Source of the DNA: Methylobacterium nonmethylotrophicum
GTDB lineage: Bacteria; Pseudomonadota; Alphaproteobacteria; Rhizobiales; Beijerinckiaceae
Assembly: GCF_004745635.1 (NCBI RefSeq)
Contig: NZ_SRLB01000039.1
Span: 1 to 59,476 of the forward strand
Direction: 5' to 3'
DNA: 59,476 nucleotides
The notes under the pieces were generated by a model. It had not been told where the DNA came from. It ran no database searches and worked only from the letters and a program-made list of their open reading frames with translations. Shown here piece by piece: positions 22,601-32,626 of this stretch (within the stretch, counting starts at the first letter, position 1; each line of letters begins with the position of its first letter). The position numbers and the translations under genes were made by a program.

Positions 22601-24557
22601 TCACCTCGCCGAGGATGTCCTCGTACTGCACCGCCGTCAGCACCGAGGGCGCGCGGGCGAGGAAGCGCACCGCGGCCTCGAAGGGCGGCTCGCCCGGAAC
22701 CTCGTTCGTCGCGATCAGGCCTTCCTGGTTCAGCGCCTCGGCCAGGCGCCGGCGCTCGTGCACCCGCTCCTCGCGCTCGGCCCCGGCCCGCTCGGCGTCG
22801 TAGAGGCCGAGGGACTGGCGGAGTTCCGTGTCGACCCCGCGCCACCAGCCGACGAAGGTCGGCAGGTCGTGGGTGGTGATGGCGCAGAGCGCGTCGCGGG
22901 GGTACTCGGCCGGGCGCTTGAACACGCCGCCCTCCCCCCGCTCGAAGGACAGGATGCGGTAGCTCAGGATGCCGGCCTGCATCAGCGCGTCGGAGAAGCC
23001 CGCCGGCGCCGTGCCGAGGTCCTCGGCGATCACCAGGCACTTCGCCCGGTGGCTCTCCAGGCGCAGGACCGCCAGCATCGCGTCGAACGGCATCGCCACG
23101 TAGGCGCCGCCCTTGGCGCCCTGTCCGACCGGGATCAGGAAGAGCCGCGCGAGCTGGAAGGCGTGGTCGATCCGGATCGCGCCGGCATGGCGCATGTTGG
23201 CCTGGACGAGGGCCCGGAACGCCGCGAGGCCGTCGCGCTCCAGTTCCAGCGGATCGAAGGGCGGCAGGCCCCAATCCTGGCCGTTCGGCGCCAGGATGTC
23301 GGGCGGCGCGCCGATCGACAGACCGGCGGCGAACCGCTCCGGATGCGACCAGATCTCCGAGCCGCCGCGATCGGCGCCCACCGCGAGGTCGCGGTAGAGC
23401 CCGAGCCGCATCCCCGAGGCGAGGCCCTGCGCGGCGGCGCGGGCGAGCTGCCGGTCGGCGAGGAATTGCAGCCAGGCATGGTAGGCGACGCGCTCCTCGT
23501 GCCCGGCCGCGAAGCGCGAGACCTCCGGGGTGCCGTTGCGGCGGTAGGCCTCCGGCCAGTCGCCGAGCCAGTGGGCGCCCTGTCCCGAAAAATGTTCGGA
23601 CAGGGCCTCGAAGGTGGCGTGCGCCTCCAGGTTCTCACCGCCCGCGGCGCGGAACGCCAGGAACTCGGTGTCGCGCCCGGCCCGGGCGGGCGAATCCTGC
23701 CACAGCGCTTCGAGCACCGGGCTCAGCACCTGCCAGATTCCGGCATGGTCGACGAGGGAGGCGTCGCGCAGGCGCGCGATCTCGGGGGCGGCGTCCTCGA
23801 GCAGGCGCTCGGCCCGGCTGCCGGCAAGGCCCGGAAGCGAGGCCGGATCGATGTAGAGGGTCTCGAGGAACAGGCGCGAGGACGGCGAATAGGGCGAGAC
23901 CTTGTGCCGGTCGGTCGCGAACAGGGCGTGGACCGGGCTCAACCCCAGGAACGCGGCGCCCTTCGCGCCGGCATCCGCCGCGGCCCGGCCGGCATCCGCG
24001 TAGGTGCCGATGCCGAGATTGGTCTCCGAGCGCAGGCCGTAGAGCTGCGCGGCGAGGCCCCAGTCCCGGGCGCCCTCGTCGCCGAGCGCCCGCGGGCGCC
24101 AGCAGCGCTGGGGCGCGGCGATCACCGTCGCCTCGGCGCGCTTCTCGCCGAGGGTGACGGTGAGGCGGTGGTAGCCGGGGGTGAGGGGCGGCAGATCGAT
24201 CGCCGCGCCCTCGCCCTCGCCCGCGACGGCGACGCGTCCGTCCCGGGCGGCGCCCCGCTCGTCGACGATCCGCCAGCTCACCGTGCCGGAGGCCTCGCCG
24301 GGCCGGACCGGCACCCGCGCGGCGCGGCGCGCCTCGACCGGGACAAGGGGCGGCACGAGGCCGTGGCGGAGCGCATGGATGCGGGCGAGGCTCGCCCGCG
24401 CCTCCTCCTCGCTGCCGGCGGGAAGCCCGAGGGCGGCGAGCAGCCCCCGGCGCACGTCGAGCGGGGTCTCGACGCGCTGGCCGAAGGCGTCGGTGTAGTC
24501 CGCGGCGATCCCCGCCTCATCGGCGAGCCGCGCGACGACGTCCTCGGTCACGGCCAT
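19635..24557 (-). CDS. malQ-treY: 4-alpha-glucanotransferase fused to malto-oligosyltrehalose synthase
   Basis: The product is 1640 residues. Residues 1 to about 690 are MalQ (amylomaltase, GH77), which shuffles alpha-1,4-glucan chains: SPYSPSSRLF, IRIDHAFQL (nucleophile Asp464), IAEDLGTAP (Glu512), THDLPTFVGWW (Asp564). Residues from about 712 are TreY, which turns the reducing end of a maltodextrin into a trehalosyl unit: ATYRLQFHKDFTF, DIVPNHMGVGG, GLRIDHIDGLADP, FYIVVEKILEPGE and THDTKRGEDAR. The link at about 690-711 is Ser/Ala/Pro-rich. Only 1 bp separates its start from the treZ stop, so TreZ, which acts on TreY product, is made alongside. Confidence 0.96.
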   Translation of the reverse strand: MAVTEDVVARLADEAGIAADYTDAFGQRVETPLDVRRGLLAALGLPAGSEEEARASLARIHALRHGLVPPLVPVEARRAARVPVRPGEASGTVSWRIVDERGAARDGRVAVAGEGEGAAIDLPPLTPGYHRLTVTLGEKRAEATVIAAPQRCWRPRALGDEGARDWGLAAQLYGLRSETNLGIGTYADAGRAAADAGAKGAAFLGLSPVHALFATDRHKVSPYSPSSRLFLETLYIDPASLPGLAGSRAERLLEDAAPEIARLRDASLVDHAGIWQVLSPVLEALWQDSPARAGRDTEFLAFRAAGGENLEAHATFEALSEHFSGQGAHWLGDWPEAYRRNGTPEVSRFAAGHEERVAYHAWLQFLADRQLARAAAQGLASGMRLGLYRDLAVGADRGGSEIWSHPERFAAGLSIGAPPDILAPNGQDWGLPPFDPLELERDGLAAFRALVQANMRHAGAIRIDHAFQLARLFLIPVGQGAKGGAYVAMPFDAMLAVLRLESHRAKCLVIAEDLGTAPAGFSDALMQAGILSYRILSFERGEGGVFKRPAEYPRDALCAITTHDLPTFVGWWRGVDTELRQSLGLYDAERAGAEREERVHERRRLAEALNQEGLIATNEVPGEPPFEAAVRFLARAPSVLTAVQYEDILGEVSQANMPGVTEGYPNWRRKLDRDLAAIAAPGGPLAKLASSLSSEARGPRSGAARLASPPPRATYRLQFHKDFTFDHAAKIIPYLAKLGISHVYASPIHKARPGSMHGYDIVDHREINPELGGEEAFVRFSDTLKAHGLKFLLDIVPNHMGVGGADNPWWLSVLEWGALSPAADAFDIDWGRLGARNKLVVPFLGDRYGEALEKGDLKLAFDPEEGSLSVWHFEHRFPVNPLSYPIVLDRALAALPVVGDEASAEVLSISERLRRMGDETHHERLAAFPEETEGLKRRLAHAVSASSELKGAIDRAVTLVNGFKGHPDSFGALHRILEAQAYRLAHWRVAASDINYRRFFDVNSLAGLKVEDRRVFEGAHAMLFRQIREGRIDGLRIDHIDGLADPAGYARALQAALGPGFYIVVEKILEPGEKLRPWPIAGTTGYDVLNQIDGLFVDQGQRDAVARLYAGATGMDEPYGWLLRHVKGEILETSFASELEVLTSDLKQIADADRRTRDFSVNALRQALSEIIARFPVYRSYLPQELDENEIEAEDLKLIGDTVRKAKRRSSLPDRSVHDFAERVLLGRLDTEGPGRPDPEAVRRFRRRFQQLTGPVMAKSLEDTLFYRFVELLALNEVGGDPGEYGLTAEHFHALQAARARDWPNAMITTATHDTKRGEDARTRLLALSEIPDEWAEAWALWGRLVAPHLSEVEGEAAPDANDQWMFLQAILGAWPLELLTPDPDPTDVEAFRKRLGAYAEKAMREGKRRSSWVNVDEAYEGAVARLFDVLIAPGSDFLREFRPFAERLARAGMVTGLARSALKCTLPGLPDIYQGTEFWDFSFVDPDNRRPVDYAEREAALGQDASLEDLLASWPDGRIKQRVLARLLADRAAHPGFYAEADYAPVAAEGEGAERVIAFLRQDATAGSEAGDLLVAVPRRVARPGDLAGSFAGTALPVPEGSVWRDLVTGEAIRAEGGRLPVERLFARLPLAVLRHSAS

Positions 24558-24558
24558 C

Positions 24559-26397
24559 TCAAACCACCTCTTTCAGGAAGACGCCCGACCAGGCGGGCAG
24601 GATCAGGGAACCAGGCTCGTCCTGCGACACGGACGGCGAACGCCAGATGACGCGGCCGGGCGCCTGGCCGATGTCGTGCGGCTCGCCGCCGAACGCGCCG
24701 ACGAAGCGCAAGGTGCCGCCGGCATAGGCCCAGGTCACGTCGATCACGTCCGGCCGCGGCAGCGAATAGCGCCCGCCCTGCCACGCGGTCTTCGTCAGCG
24801 GCACCACCTCGCGCTGGCGGAGGTGAAGGAGCGCGGTCGTGTCGGCCAGGACCTCGCGGTGGGGCGAGCGGGCGGCTTCCGCCCAGTCGAGCGTCGAGCG
24901 CCGGAACGTCTCCTCGGCGGTCGGATCGGGAATCGTCTTCGCCTTCTCCTCGTCGGCGAAGGCCGCGAAGCTCTTGAACTCGCGCCGGCGGCCATCGCGC
25001 ACCGCCTTGTTCAACGCCTCGTCGGGGGCGAAATCGACGAAGAACAGGAACGGGGTCGAGGCCGACCATTCCTCGCCCATCCACAGCATCGGGATCTGCG
25101 GGCTGAGCAGCAGCCCGGCCCGGGCGAGCGCCAGCCTGTCGGGGTCCGCGAGGTGGCTCAGGCGCTCGCCCAGCGCCCGGTTGCCGACTTGGTCATGGTT
25201 CTGCAGGAAGGCGACGAAGGCGGACGGCGGCAGGTGGCCGGAAGGCTCGCCGCGGGGATGGTTGTCGAGGGTCTTGAACGGCTCGCCCTGGTAGGCGAAG
25301 CCCTCGGCCAGGCTGCGGGCGAGGTGGGCGGCAGGCTTGTCGGAGAAGCTCTCGTAATAGCCGGCATCCTCGCCCGTCAGCAGGATGTGCCAGCCATGAT
25401 GGGTGTCGTCGGCCCATTGCGCGCTGTGGAATCGCGGCTGGCCGGCCTCGTCCCGCTCCAGCCAGGAGGCCTGGTTGGCCTCGTTCTCGAGCATCAGGTG
25501 GACCGGTCGGTCGGGACACGCCCCGCGGATGCGCTCGGCCAGCTCGCCGAGGAAGTGTTTTTCGGAGTCGTCGAGGATCGCATGGACGGCGTCGAACCGC
25601 AGGCCGTCGACGTGGAACTCTTCCAGCCAGTACAGGGCGTTGTGGACGAAGAAGTCCCGCACCACCTGACCGCTGGTCTGGCCGTCGAAGTTGATGCCGG
25701 CGCCCCACGGCGTCTGGTGGCGCTCGGTGAAGAAGGTCTTGGCGTAGGCGTGAAGGTAGTTTCCGGCCGGGCCGAAGTGATTGTAGACGACGTCGAGGAA
25801 GACCATCAGGCCGAGGGAATGGGCCCGGTCGACGAGGCGGCGCAGGTCGTCGGGCGTGCCGTAGGCCGAATCGGGCGCGTAGGGCAGCACGCCGTCATAG
25901 CCCCAGTTGCGGCTTCCCTTGAAGTCGGCCAGCGGCAGGAGCTCGATCGCGGTGACGCCGAGGTCGCGCAGGGCCTCGAGCTTGCCGGCCAGAGCCGCGT
26001 AGGTGCCCTCCGGCGTCGCGGTGCCGACATGGCACTCGTAGATCACCGTCTCCTCGAACGGCCGGCCGGCCCAGGCCTGATCGGTCCACGCGAAGGCGGC
26101 GGGGTCGACGACCTGGCTCAGACCCGAGACGTCCTCCGGCTGGAAGCGGGAGGCCGGGTCGGGCACCACGAGGTCGCCGTCGATCCGGTACCCGTAAGCC
26201 GCCCCGGCGCGCACGCCCGGCACGGTGACGCGTCGCCAGCCCTCGCCCTGGTCGGGCAGATCATGCTCGGATCCCGGATCCTTCTCAGTGCCTTGGAGAA
26301 CCAGGGCGACCCGCTTCGCGGTCGGCGCCCAGAGAGCGAATCGCACGCCCTCCGGTCCGATCTCCGCACCGAATGGCATGCTGTGGGCGCGCCGCAT
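24559..26397 (-). CDS. treZ: Malto-oligosyltrehalose trehalohydrolase
   Basis: The product is 612 residues, normal for TreZ. It cuts trehalose from the end made by TreY. An N-terminal CBM48-like module (FALWAPTAKRVALVL) precedes the GH13 barrel: SRNWGYDGVLPYAPDSAYG, FLDVVYNHFGP, VDGLRFDAVHAI (nucleophile Asp), MLENEANQAS (Glu) and FLQNHDQVGNRA. It is the first sugar-enzyme gene of the minus-strand operon. Start is the ATG at 26397; a second in-frame ATG at 26379 (MPFGAEI) would also suit the family. Confidence 0.96.
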   Translation of the reverse strand: MRRAHSMPFGAEIGPEGVRFALWAPTAKRVALVLQGTEKDPGSEHDLPDQGEGWRRVTVPGVRAGAAYGYRIDGDLVVPDPASRFQPEDVSGLSQVVDPAAFAWTDQAWAGRPFEETVIYECHVGTATPEGTYAALAGKLEALRDLGVTAIELLPLADFKGSRNWGYDGVLPYAPDSAYGTPDDLRRLVDRAHSLGLMVFLDVVYNHFGPAGNYLHAYAKTFFTERHQTPWGAGINFDGQTSGQVVRDFFVHNALYWLEEFHVDGLRFDAVHAILDDSEKHFLGELAERIRGACPDRPVHLMLENEANQASWLERDEAGQPRFHSAQWADDTHHGWHILLTGEDAGYYESFSDKPAAHLARSLAEGFAYQGEPFKTLDNHPRGEPSGHLPPSAFVAFLQNHDQVGNRALGERLSHLADPDRLALARAGLLLSPQIPMLWMGEEWSASTPFLFFVDFAPDEALNKAVRDGRRREFKSFAAFADEEKAKTIPDPTAEETFRRSTLDWAEAARSPHREVLADTTALLHLRQREVVPLTKTAWQGGRYSLPRPDVIDVTWAYAGGTLRFVGAFGGEPHDIGQAPGRVIWRSPSVSQDEPGSLILPAWSGVFLKEVV

Positions 26398-26582
26398 CGG
26401 GCCACCATCCTTCGAAAGCGTGGGTCTGGGTACGGCGTGGGGCGCCGCTCAGGAAATTCGGTCGACGTGGCCAGGTTCCGCGCTGCGAAACCCCGGTCGA
26501 GGCGCGAGCAAAGGCGCGTCCACCCCCGCCTGGAGCCGGTGGGTCGATGCCGTCGAGAGAGCCGTTGTGCGTGCCGCGCCGT

Positions 26583-26771
26583 TCAGAGCGCCCAGGCGAG
26601 GGTCGCGGCGAACGCCACCGCGAAGGCGGCCCCGCCGGCGGTCACCGCCATGCGCCCGAACCCCGCCGTCACCGCCTCGACGCTCTCCTCGGCGAAGCCG
26701 AAGGCCTGGCCGGCGGCCTGCTCGGCGCGGGCCAGCGAGAGGTGGCGGGCGTGGCGGTTGACGGCTTTCAT
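26583..26771 (-). CDS. Small membrane protein, putative stress-induced
   Basis: This encodes 62 residues of no recognised family. A basic N-terminus with RHARHLSLARAEQ is followed by an amphipathic stretch and a C-terminal hydrophobic helix (about 42-62: VTAGGAAFAVAFAATLAWAL). The ATG at 26771 is used; a longer form from 26804 adds 11 basic residues. It sits 185 bp upstream of treZ on the same strand, directly behind a consensus EcfG-type promoter, so it may be the first gene of the trehalose-glucan operon. Confidence 0.6.
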   Translation of the reverse strand: MKAVNRHARHLSLARAEQAAGQAFGFAEESVEAVTAGFGRMAVTAGGAAFAVAFAATLAWAL

Positions 26772-26830
26772 CGTCGGAACGCTCCTGCGGCGCGGGCCTC
26801 CCACTCGGCATCAGGAGCGGCCGCTTCGAC

Positions 26831-26855
26831 AACGGGCGGTCACTGCCGAGGTTCC
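26831..26855 (-). promoter_or_regulatory. EcfG-type general stress promoter
   Basis: On the minus strand GGAAC (26855-26851) is followed after exactly 16 bases by CGTT (26834-26831). This is the consensus of the PhyR-EcfG general stress sigma factor of alphaproteobacteria, GGAAC-N16/17-CGTT. It points at the small membrane-protein gene about 60 bp downstream and possibly through it into treZ. About one chance match per window is expected, so position is the main support. Confidence 0.55.
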
Positions 26856-27000
26856 GGAGGACCCGGCCTCGTCACGGGGCTTTAAGGGAATTTGTTTACG
26901 TCTCGGTGACTCTGGTACGGGTTCTGCTGCGCGGCGAGTCGGCGCCGCCGACCGCCCATGCCCGTTCGCCACACCCGGAAGCCGCCCGAACCCCCTTTTT

Positions 27001-27015
27001 GTTCCGCATTTGTTC
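27001..27015 (+). promoter_or_regulatory. LexA (SOS) box upstream of parE
   Basis: GTTC-N7-GTTC, the alphaproteobacterial LexA operator, is present exactly (27001-27004 and 27012-27015) and ends 15 bases before the parE ATG. LexA bound here would block transcription initiation or early elongation. Confidence 0.7.
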
Positions 27016-27030
27016 CGGTATAGGGAGAGG

Positions 27031-29136
<2,106 letters not shown>

Positions 29137-29190
29137 GGGGCGCGTGGATCCGGGGACGGCGCCAACCGTCCCCTGCGTAAACTCAAGGCG

Positions 29191-29226
29191 AAAGGCCCAG
29201 CCGCGCGAGCGGCTGGGCCTTTTTTG
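29191..29226 (+). terminator. Rho-independent terminator of parE
   Basis: A perfect 12-bp GC-rich stem (29193-29204 with 29209-29220), extended by A-T pairs, has a GCGA loop. A run of T follows at 29220-29225. It lies about 55 bp after the parE stop. Confidence 0.93.
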
Positions 29227-29275
29227 CGTTGATCGCTGTCGCCCGGGACGGTGCCGAACATGGCCCCGTCACGCG

Positions 29276-29303
29276 AAGAGCCCGGCCGTGAGGCCGGGCT
29301 CTT
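29276..29303 (-). terminator. Hairpin terminator of the outer-membrane protein gene
   Basis: A perfect 12-bp stem (29276-29287 with 29292-29303) with a GTGA loop lies about 30 bp beyond the stop of the minus-strand beta-barrel gene. No T-run follows, so it may act as a 3' stabiliser instead. Confidence 0.65.
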
Positions 29304-29331
29304 CTCCCTCGCCGTGAGGGATCGTCAGGTC

Positions 29332-30237
29332 TTAGAAGCCGCCGAACTTGTAGTTCAGGCCGGCGCGCACGACCGCGAACTCGGTCTCGCGACGGTACAG
29401 GTTGGCCGGGCCGACCGACACCACGCCCGGCGAGAACACCGAGACCTGGCCGCCGGCCGCGTTCTGCGCGAACACGCCGTTGTTGCGGTTGCCCTGGTCC
29501 AGGTTCACGTACAGGCCTTCGACCTTCACGGTCACGGCCGACGAACGGAAGAAGTTCAGGAACGAGTCGGTGGGCAGGGCGTACTCGACGCCGCCGCCGA
29601 CCACCCAGCCGGTCTGGAAGTCGTCGCGCGAGCTGTTGGGCAGGCCGAAGTCGCGACCGCCGCCCGAGCCGTAGGCGAAGCCGCCGGTGGCGTAGACGAG
29701 GGTGCGGTCCCAGGCGTAGCCGAGGCGGCCGCGCACGGTGCCGAAGAAGTCCAGGCCCGAGATGCCGTTCGGGTTGAACACCAGGGCGCCCGGCGCGACG
29801 CTGCCGCCCGGCACGGTGGCGAAGGCGAAGCGGTTGCGGTTGCGGCCGAAGTCGACGTACTGGGCGTCGGCCTCGATGCCCACGACCACGCCCGAGCCCG
29901 GGGTGAACTGGTAGTTGTAGCCGATCTGGCCGCCGCCGACGAAGCCGTCGTTGCTGTTGCGGTTGCCGAAGGCCACCACGCCGTTGGCCGGCACGACCGG
30001 AGCGGCGGAGGTGACGAAGATGCCGTAACCCGCCGGCACGCCGACGACGGTCGGGGCGCGGGTGTCGGCGGTGTTGAAGCCGTAGCCGGCGTTGAAGCCG
30101 GCGTAGAAGCCCGTCCAGGTGAAGACCGGCACCGGCGTGAAGACCGGCGGCGGGGCCGCACGGCGCGGCAGGTCGGCGGCCGAGGCAGCCGCGGACAGGC
30201 CGACGAGGGCCACGGAGGCGAGGAGGATCTTCTTCAT
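29332..30237 (-). CDS. Omp25/Omp31-like outer-membrane beta-barrel protein
   Basis: The product is 301 residues. Residues 1-20 are a clear signal peptide (MKKILLASVALVGLSAAASA, cut before ADLP). Next come the proline-rich stretch typical of rhizobial surface barrels, PRRAAPPPVFTPVPVFTWTG, then FYAGFNAGYGF. The rest alternates Gly, aromatic and polar residues in beta strands and ends in LNYKFGGF with a terminal Phe, the usual sorting signal for BAM. It is probably an abundant 8-strand barrel porin or structural protein. The ATG at 30237 was chosen because the signal peptide begins there. Confidence 0.9.
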   Translation of the reverse strand: MKKILLASVALVGLSAAASAADLPRRAAPPPVFTPVPVFTWTGFYAGFNAGYGFNTADTRAPTVVGVPAGYGIFVTSAAPVVPANGVVAFGNRNSNDGFVGGGQIGYNYQFTPGSGVVVGIEADAQYVDFGRNRNRFAFATVPGGSVAPGALVFNPNGISGLDFFGTVRGRLGYAWDRTLVYATGGFAYGSGGGRDFGLPNSSRDDFQTGWVVGGGVEYALPTDSFLNFFRSSAVTVKVEGLYVNLDQGNRNNGVFAQNAAGGQVSVFSPGVVSVGPANLYRRETEFAVVRAGLNYKFGGF

Positions 30238-30407
30238 TCTCTGACTGGTCCTGATTGGCGAGAGCCGGCGCGCTTCTATCCCCGGTCGGTCACCCGGTCT
30301 GTCGCATTCCTGCAACGAGGCCTGGGTTTACCCCTCCACCCGTCAACGAACCGTGAATCCTCCGCGACCGCCAGCGAAAAAAAACGAGCGAAATCGGTCA
30401 CTTGGCA

Positions 30408-30415
30408 TTAACCAT
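30408..30415 (+). promoter_or_regulatory. Possible CtrA half-site
   Basis: TTAACCAT, the well-known CtrA half-site octamer, occurs about 45 bp before the start of the small membrane-protein gene at 30460. It is a single half-site, so support is thin. Confidence 0.25.
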
Positions 30416-30459
30416 GAGGCCCCACACCTCAAGCCTGCACCGTCCGTCGAGGAACCGAG

Positions 30460-30708
30460 ATGCCGCTGTCAGGGCGCGAGAAGGCGCCGCTCTCCGTTCT
30501 CCAGCGCACCTGGAGACTCGCCCTGATCGCCGTCGCGGCCTCTCTGGCGACCACCCACTATCTCGCCTCGCGCAGCACGCCGTCCGGCACCGGCCCGGGC
30601 CCGACCGCGGCCCTGCGCGGCGCGGCCGAGCCCGAGACCACCGGGTCGATTGCCGGGAGCGCGGCGCGCACCCGGCTCGATCCCTGCGCCGCGGCCCCGC
30701 GCCCGTGA
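30460..30708 (+). CDS. Small hypothetical membrane protein
   Basis: The product is 82 residues of no recognised family. A basic N-terminus (LSVLQRTWR) leads into one hydrophobic segment (about 20-36: LALIAVAASLATTHYLA), then a Gly/Pro/Ala-rich, probably extracytoplasmic tail ending in DPCAAAPRP. GAGG lies 8-9 bases before the ATG. It is divergent from the outer-membrane barrel gene, which suits a cell-envelope role, but the evidence goes no further. Confidence 0.5.
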   Translation: MPLSGREKAPLSVLQRTWRLALIAVAASLATTHYLASRSTPSGTGPGPTAALRGAAEPETTGSIAGSAARTRLDPCAAAPRP

Positions 30709-30980
30709 CCCGGCCTTTCCGGGCCCGGCAGCGGCGGTCGCGGGGCGGCCGACCCTGCCTTGCCCCCCGACAAATCCCGGACAGCACTTGACAAATGGGC
30801 CCGCATCGGGCGTGTCCTCCGGGCGGTCGCGTGCCCGACGCGACGGAGCAATGGCGTGAACGTCCCGCCCCGGTTCAGCCGGCGCGAACGGGCTTCGAAA
30901 CGACTTTGCCCCCCGGCCGTTGCCGCGACGGTGTCTTACGCGCCCGCCCGATCCGCCCGCGCGCAACGGTTCTCTTCAGG

Positions 30981-32504
30981 ATGTCATTCGCCGAACTGGG
31001 TTTAAGCGAGAAGGTTCAGCAGGCCGTCGAGGCCGCGGGCTACACGGCGCCGACCCCGATCCAAGCCCAGGCCATTCCGCACGTGCTCGCCCGGCGCGAC
31101 GTGCTGGGCGTCGCCCAGACCGGCACCGGCAAGACGGCGGCCTTCACGCTGCCGATGCTCACCCTGCTCGAGCAGGGCCGCGCCCGGGCCCGCATGCCGC
31201 GCACGCTGGTCCTCGAGCCGACCCGCGAGCTCGCCGCACAGGTCGTGGAAAACTTCGAGCGGTACGGCACGAACCACAAGCTCAACGTCGCGCTGCTGAT
31301 CGGCGGCGTCTCGTTCGCCGACCAGGACCTCAAGATCACCCGCGGCGTCGACGTGCTGATCGCGACGCCCGGGCGGCTGCTCGACCATTTCGAGCGCGGC
31401 AAGCTGCTCCTCACCGGCGTCGAGCTCCTCGTCATCGACGAGGCCGACCGGATGCTCGACATGGGGTTCATCCCCGACATCGAGCGGATCGTGAAGCTGG
31501 TGCCGTTCACCCGCCAGACCCTGTTCTTCTCGGCGACGATGCCGCCGGAGATCCAGCGCCTCGCCGACGACTTCCTGCACAATCCGGTCCGCATCGAGGT
31601 GGCGCGCCCGGCCTCCACGGCCTCGACGATCACCCAGCGGCTGGTCGCGACCGGCGCGGAAGGGCACCAGAAGCGCAAGACCCTGCGCAAGCTGATCCGC
31701 GGCGCCGAGGAGCTCAACAACGGCCTCATTTTCTGCAACCGCAAGCGCGACGTCGCGCAGCTGCAGAAGTCGCTGTCGAACCACGGCTTCAACGTCGCGG
31801 CCCTGCACGGCGACATGGACCAGCGCGCCCGCATGGCGGCGCTCGACGCCTTCCGTTCCGGCGAGGTGCCGCTGCTCGTCGCCAGCGACGTCGCGGCCCG
31901 CGGCCTCGACATCCCGGCGGTGAGCCACGTCTTCAACTTCGACGTGCCGCACCACGCCGAGGACTACGTCCACCGCATCGGGCGCACCGGCCGGGCGGGT
32001 CGCAGCGGAGCCGCCTTCACCCTGGTCGGCCGGGGCGACGAGAAATCGCTCGCGGCGATCGAGACCCTGATCGGTCAGCCGATCGCCTGGGCCGACGGCG
32101 ACCTCGCGAGCCTGCCGGAGGACGAGGCGGGCGAGCCGGAGCGGCGCGGCCGGAGCGTTCGCGGCCGCCGCGGCGAGGCGCGCCGGGAGGACGGCCGCCG
32201 GGACGACGGGAGCCGCGACGAGAGTCGTCGTGACGAGACCCGCCGTCGCCGTGCCCGCGGCGCGCGCCCGGAGGAGACCCCCTCCCCGCGCCACAACGGC
32301 GAGGCATCGCCGCGTCCTCACGATGACCGACCCCCTTCGGACGATCGGCGTCCCTCGGGCGGGCGGCCCGCCGCCCGGCGCGCCGACCGCGGCCGCTCCC
32401 GGGACGACGACGCGATGCCCGAGGCCGAGATCGGCATGGGCGCGCATGTCCCGGCGTTCCTGCTACGGCCGGTTGTGTTGAAGAAGCGCCGCGAGAGCGA
32501 GTAG
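30981..32504 (+). CDS. rhlE: DEAD-box RNA helicase, RhlE type
   Basis: The product is 507 residues. ATP-dependent RNA helicases of this type remodel ribosomal precursors or mRNA, often in the cold. All motifs are present: APTPIQAQAIP (Q motif), AQTGTGKTAA (Walker A), PTRELA, VIDEADRMLDMGF (DEAD), FSATMP, ARGLDIPAVSHV and HRIGRTGRAG. From about residue 385 there is a long, disordered Arg/Asp/Gly-rich tail, which commonly holds RNA. The ATG at 30981 fits the RhlE start (MSFAELGL). The 272-bp gap before it shows no gene, so the leader may be long. Confidence 0.93.
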   Translation: MSFAELGLSEKVQQAVEAAGYTAPTPIQAQAIPHVLARRDVLGVAQTGTGKTAAFTLPMLTLLEQGRARARMPRTLVLEPTRELAAQVVENFERYGTNHKLNVALLIGGVSFADQDLKITRGVDVLIATPGRLLDHFERGKLLLTGVELLVIDEADRMLDMGFIPDIERIVKLVPFTRQTLFFSATMPPEIQRLADDFLHNPVRIEVARPASTASTITQRLVATGAEGHQKRKTLRKLIRGAEELNNGLIFCNRKRDVAQLQKSLSNHGFNVAALHGDMDQRARMAALDAFRSGEVPLLVASDVAARGLDIPAVSHVFNFDVPHHAEDYVHRIGRTGRAGRSGAAFTLVGRGDEKSLAAIETLIGQPIAWADGDLASLPEDEAGEPERRGRSVRGRRGEARREDGRRDDGSRDESRRDETRRRRARGARPEETPSPRHNGEASPRPHDDRPPSDDRRPSGGRPAARRADRGRSRDDDAMPEAEIGMGAHVPAFLLRPVVLKKRRESE

Positions 32505-32626
32505 ACCGCAAATTCCACATTTGTCAGCGCCTCGCGCGGCCACGCTTTAACTGCTTCTCCACGGACCGACCTTAGAGGTGGAGGCAGGCGCCGGCACGAA
32601 GCCGACGCCCAGCGCGGAGACGTTCG

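Noticed and set aside
19647..24650. A 1667-codon open frame on the plus strand opposite malQ-treY
   Set aside because: It is antisense to a gene with full GH77 and GH13 motifs and shows no family sequence of its own.
26450..26480. A possible EcfG promoter directly before treZ
   Set aside because: On the minus strand GGAAC at 26479 is followed after 17 bases by ATTT, which does not match CGTT.
24676..27030. A much longer parE starting at 24676
   Set aside because: The frame stays open through treZ in antisense; the LexA box, ribosome site and ParE N-terminus all indicate 27031.
30788..30816. TTGACA promoter for the RNA helicase
   Set aside because: A TTGACA lies at 30788, but the -10 position reads CGTGTC, a poor match.
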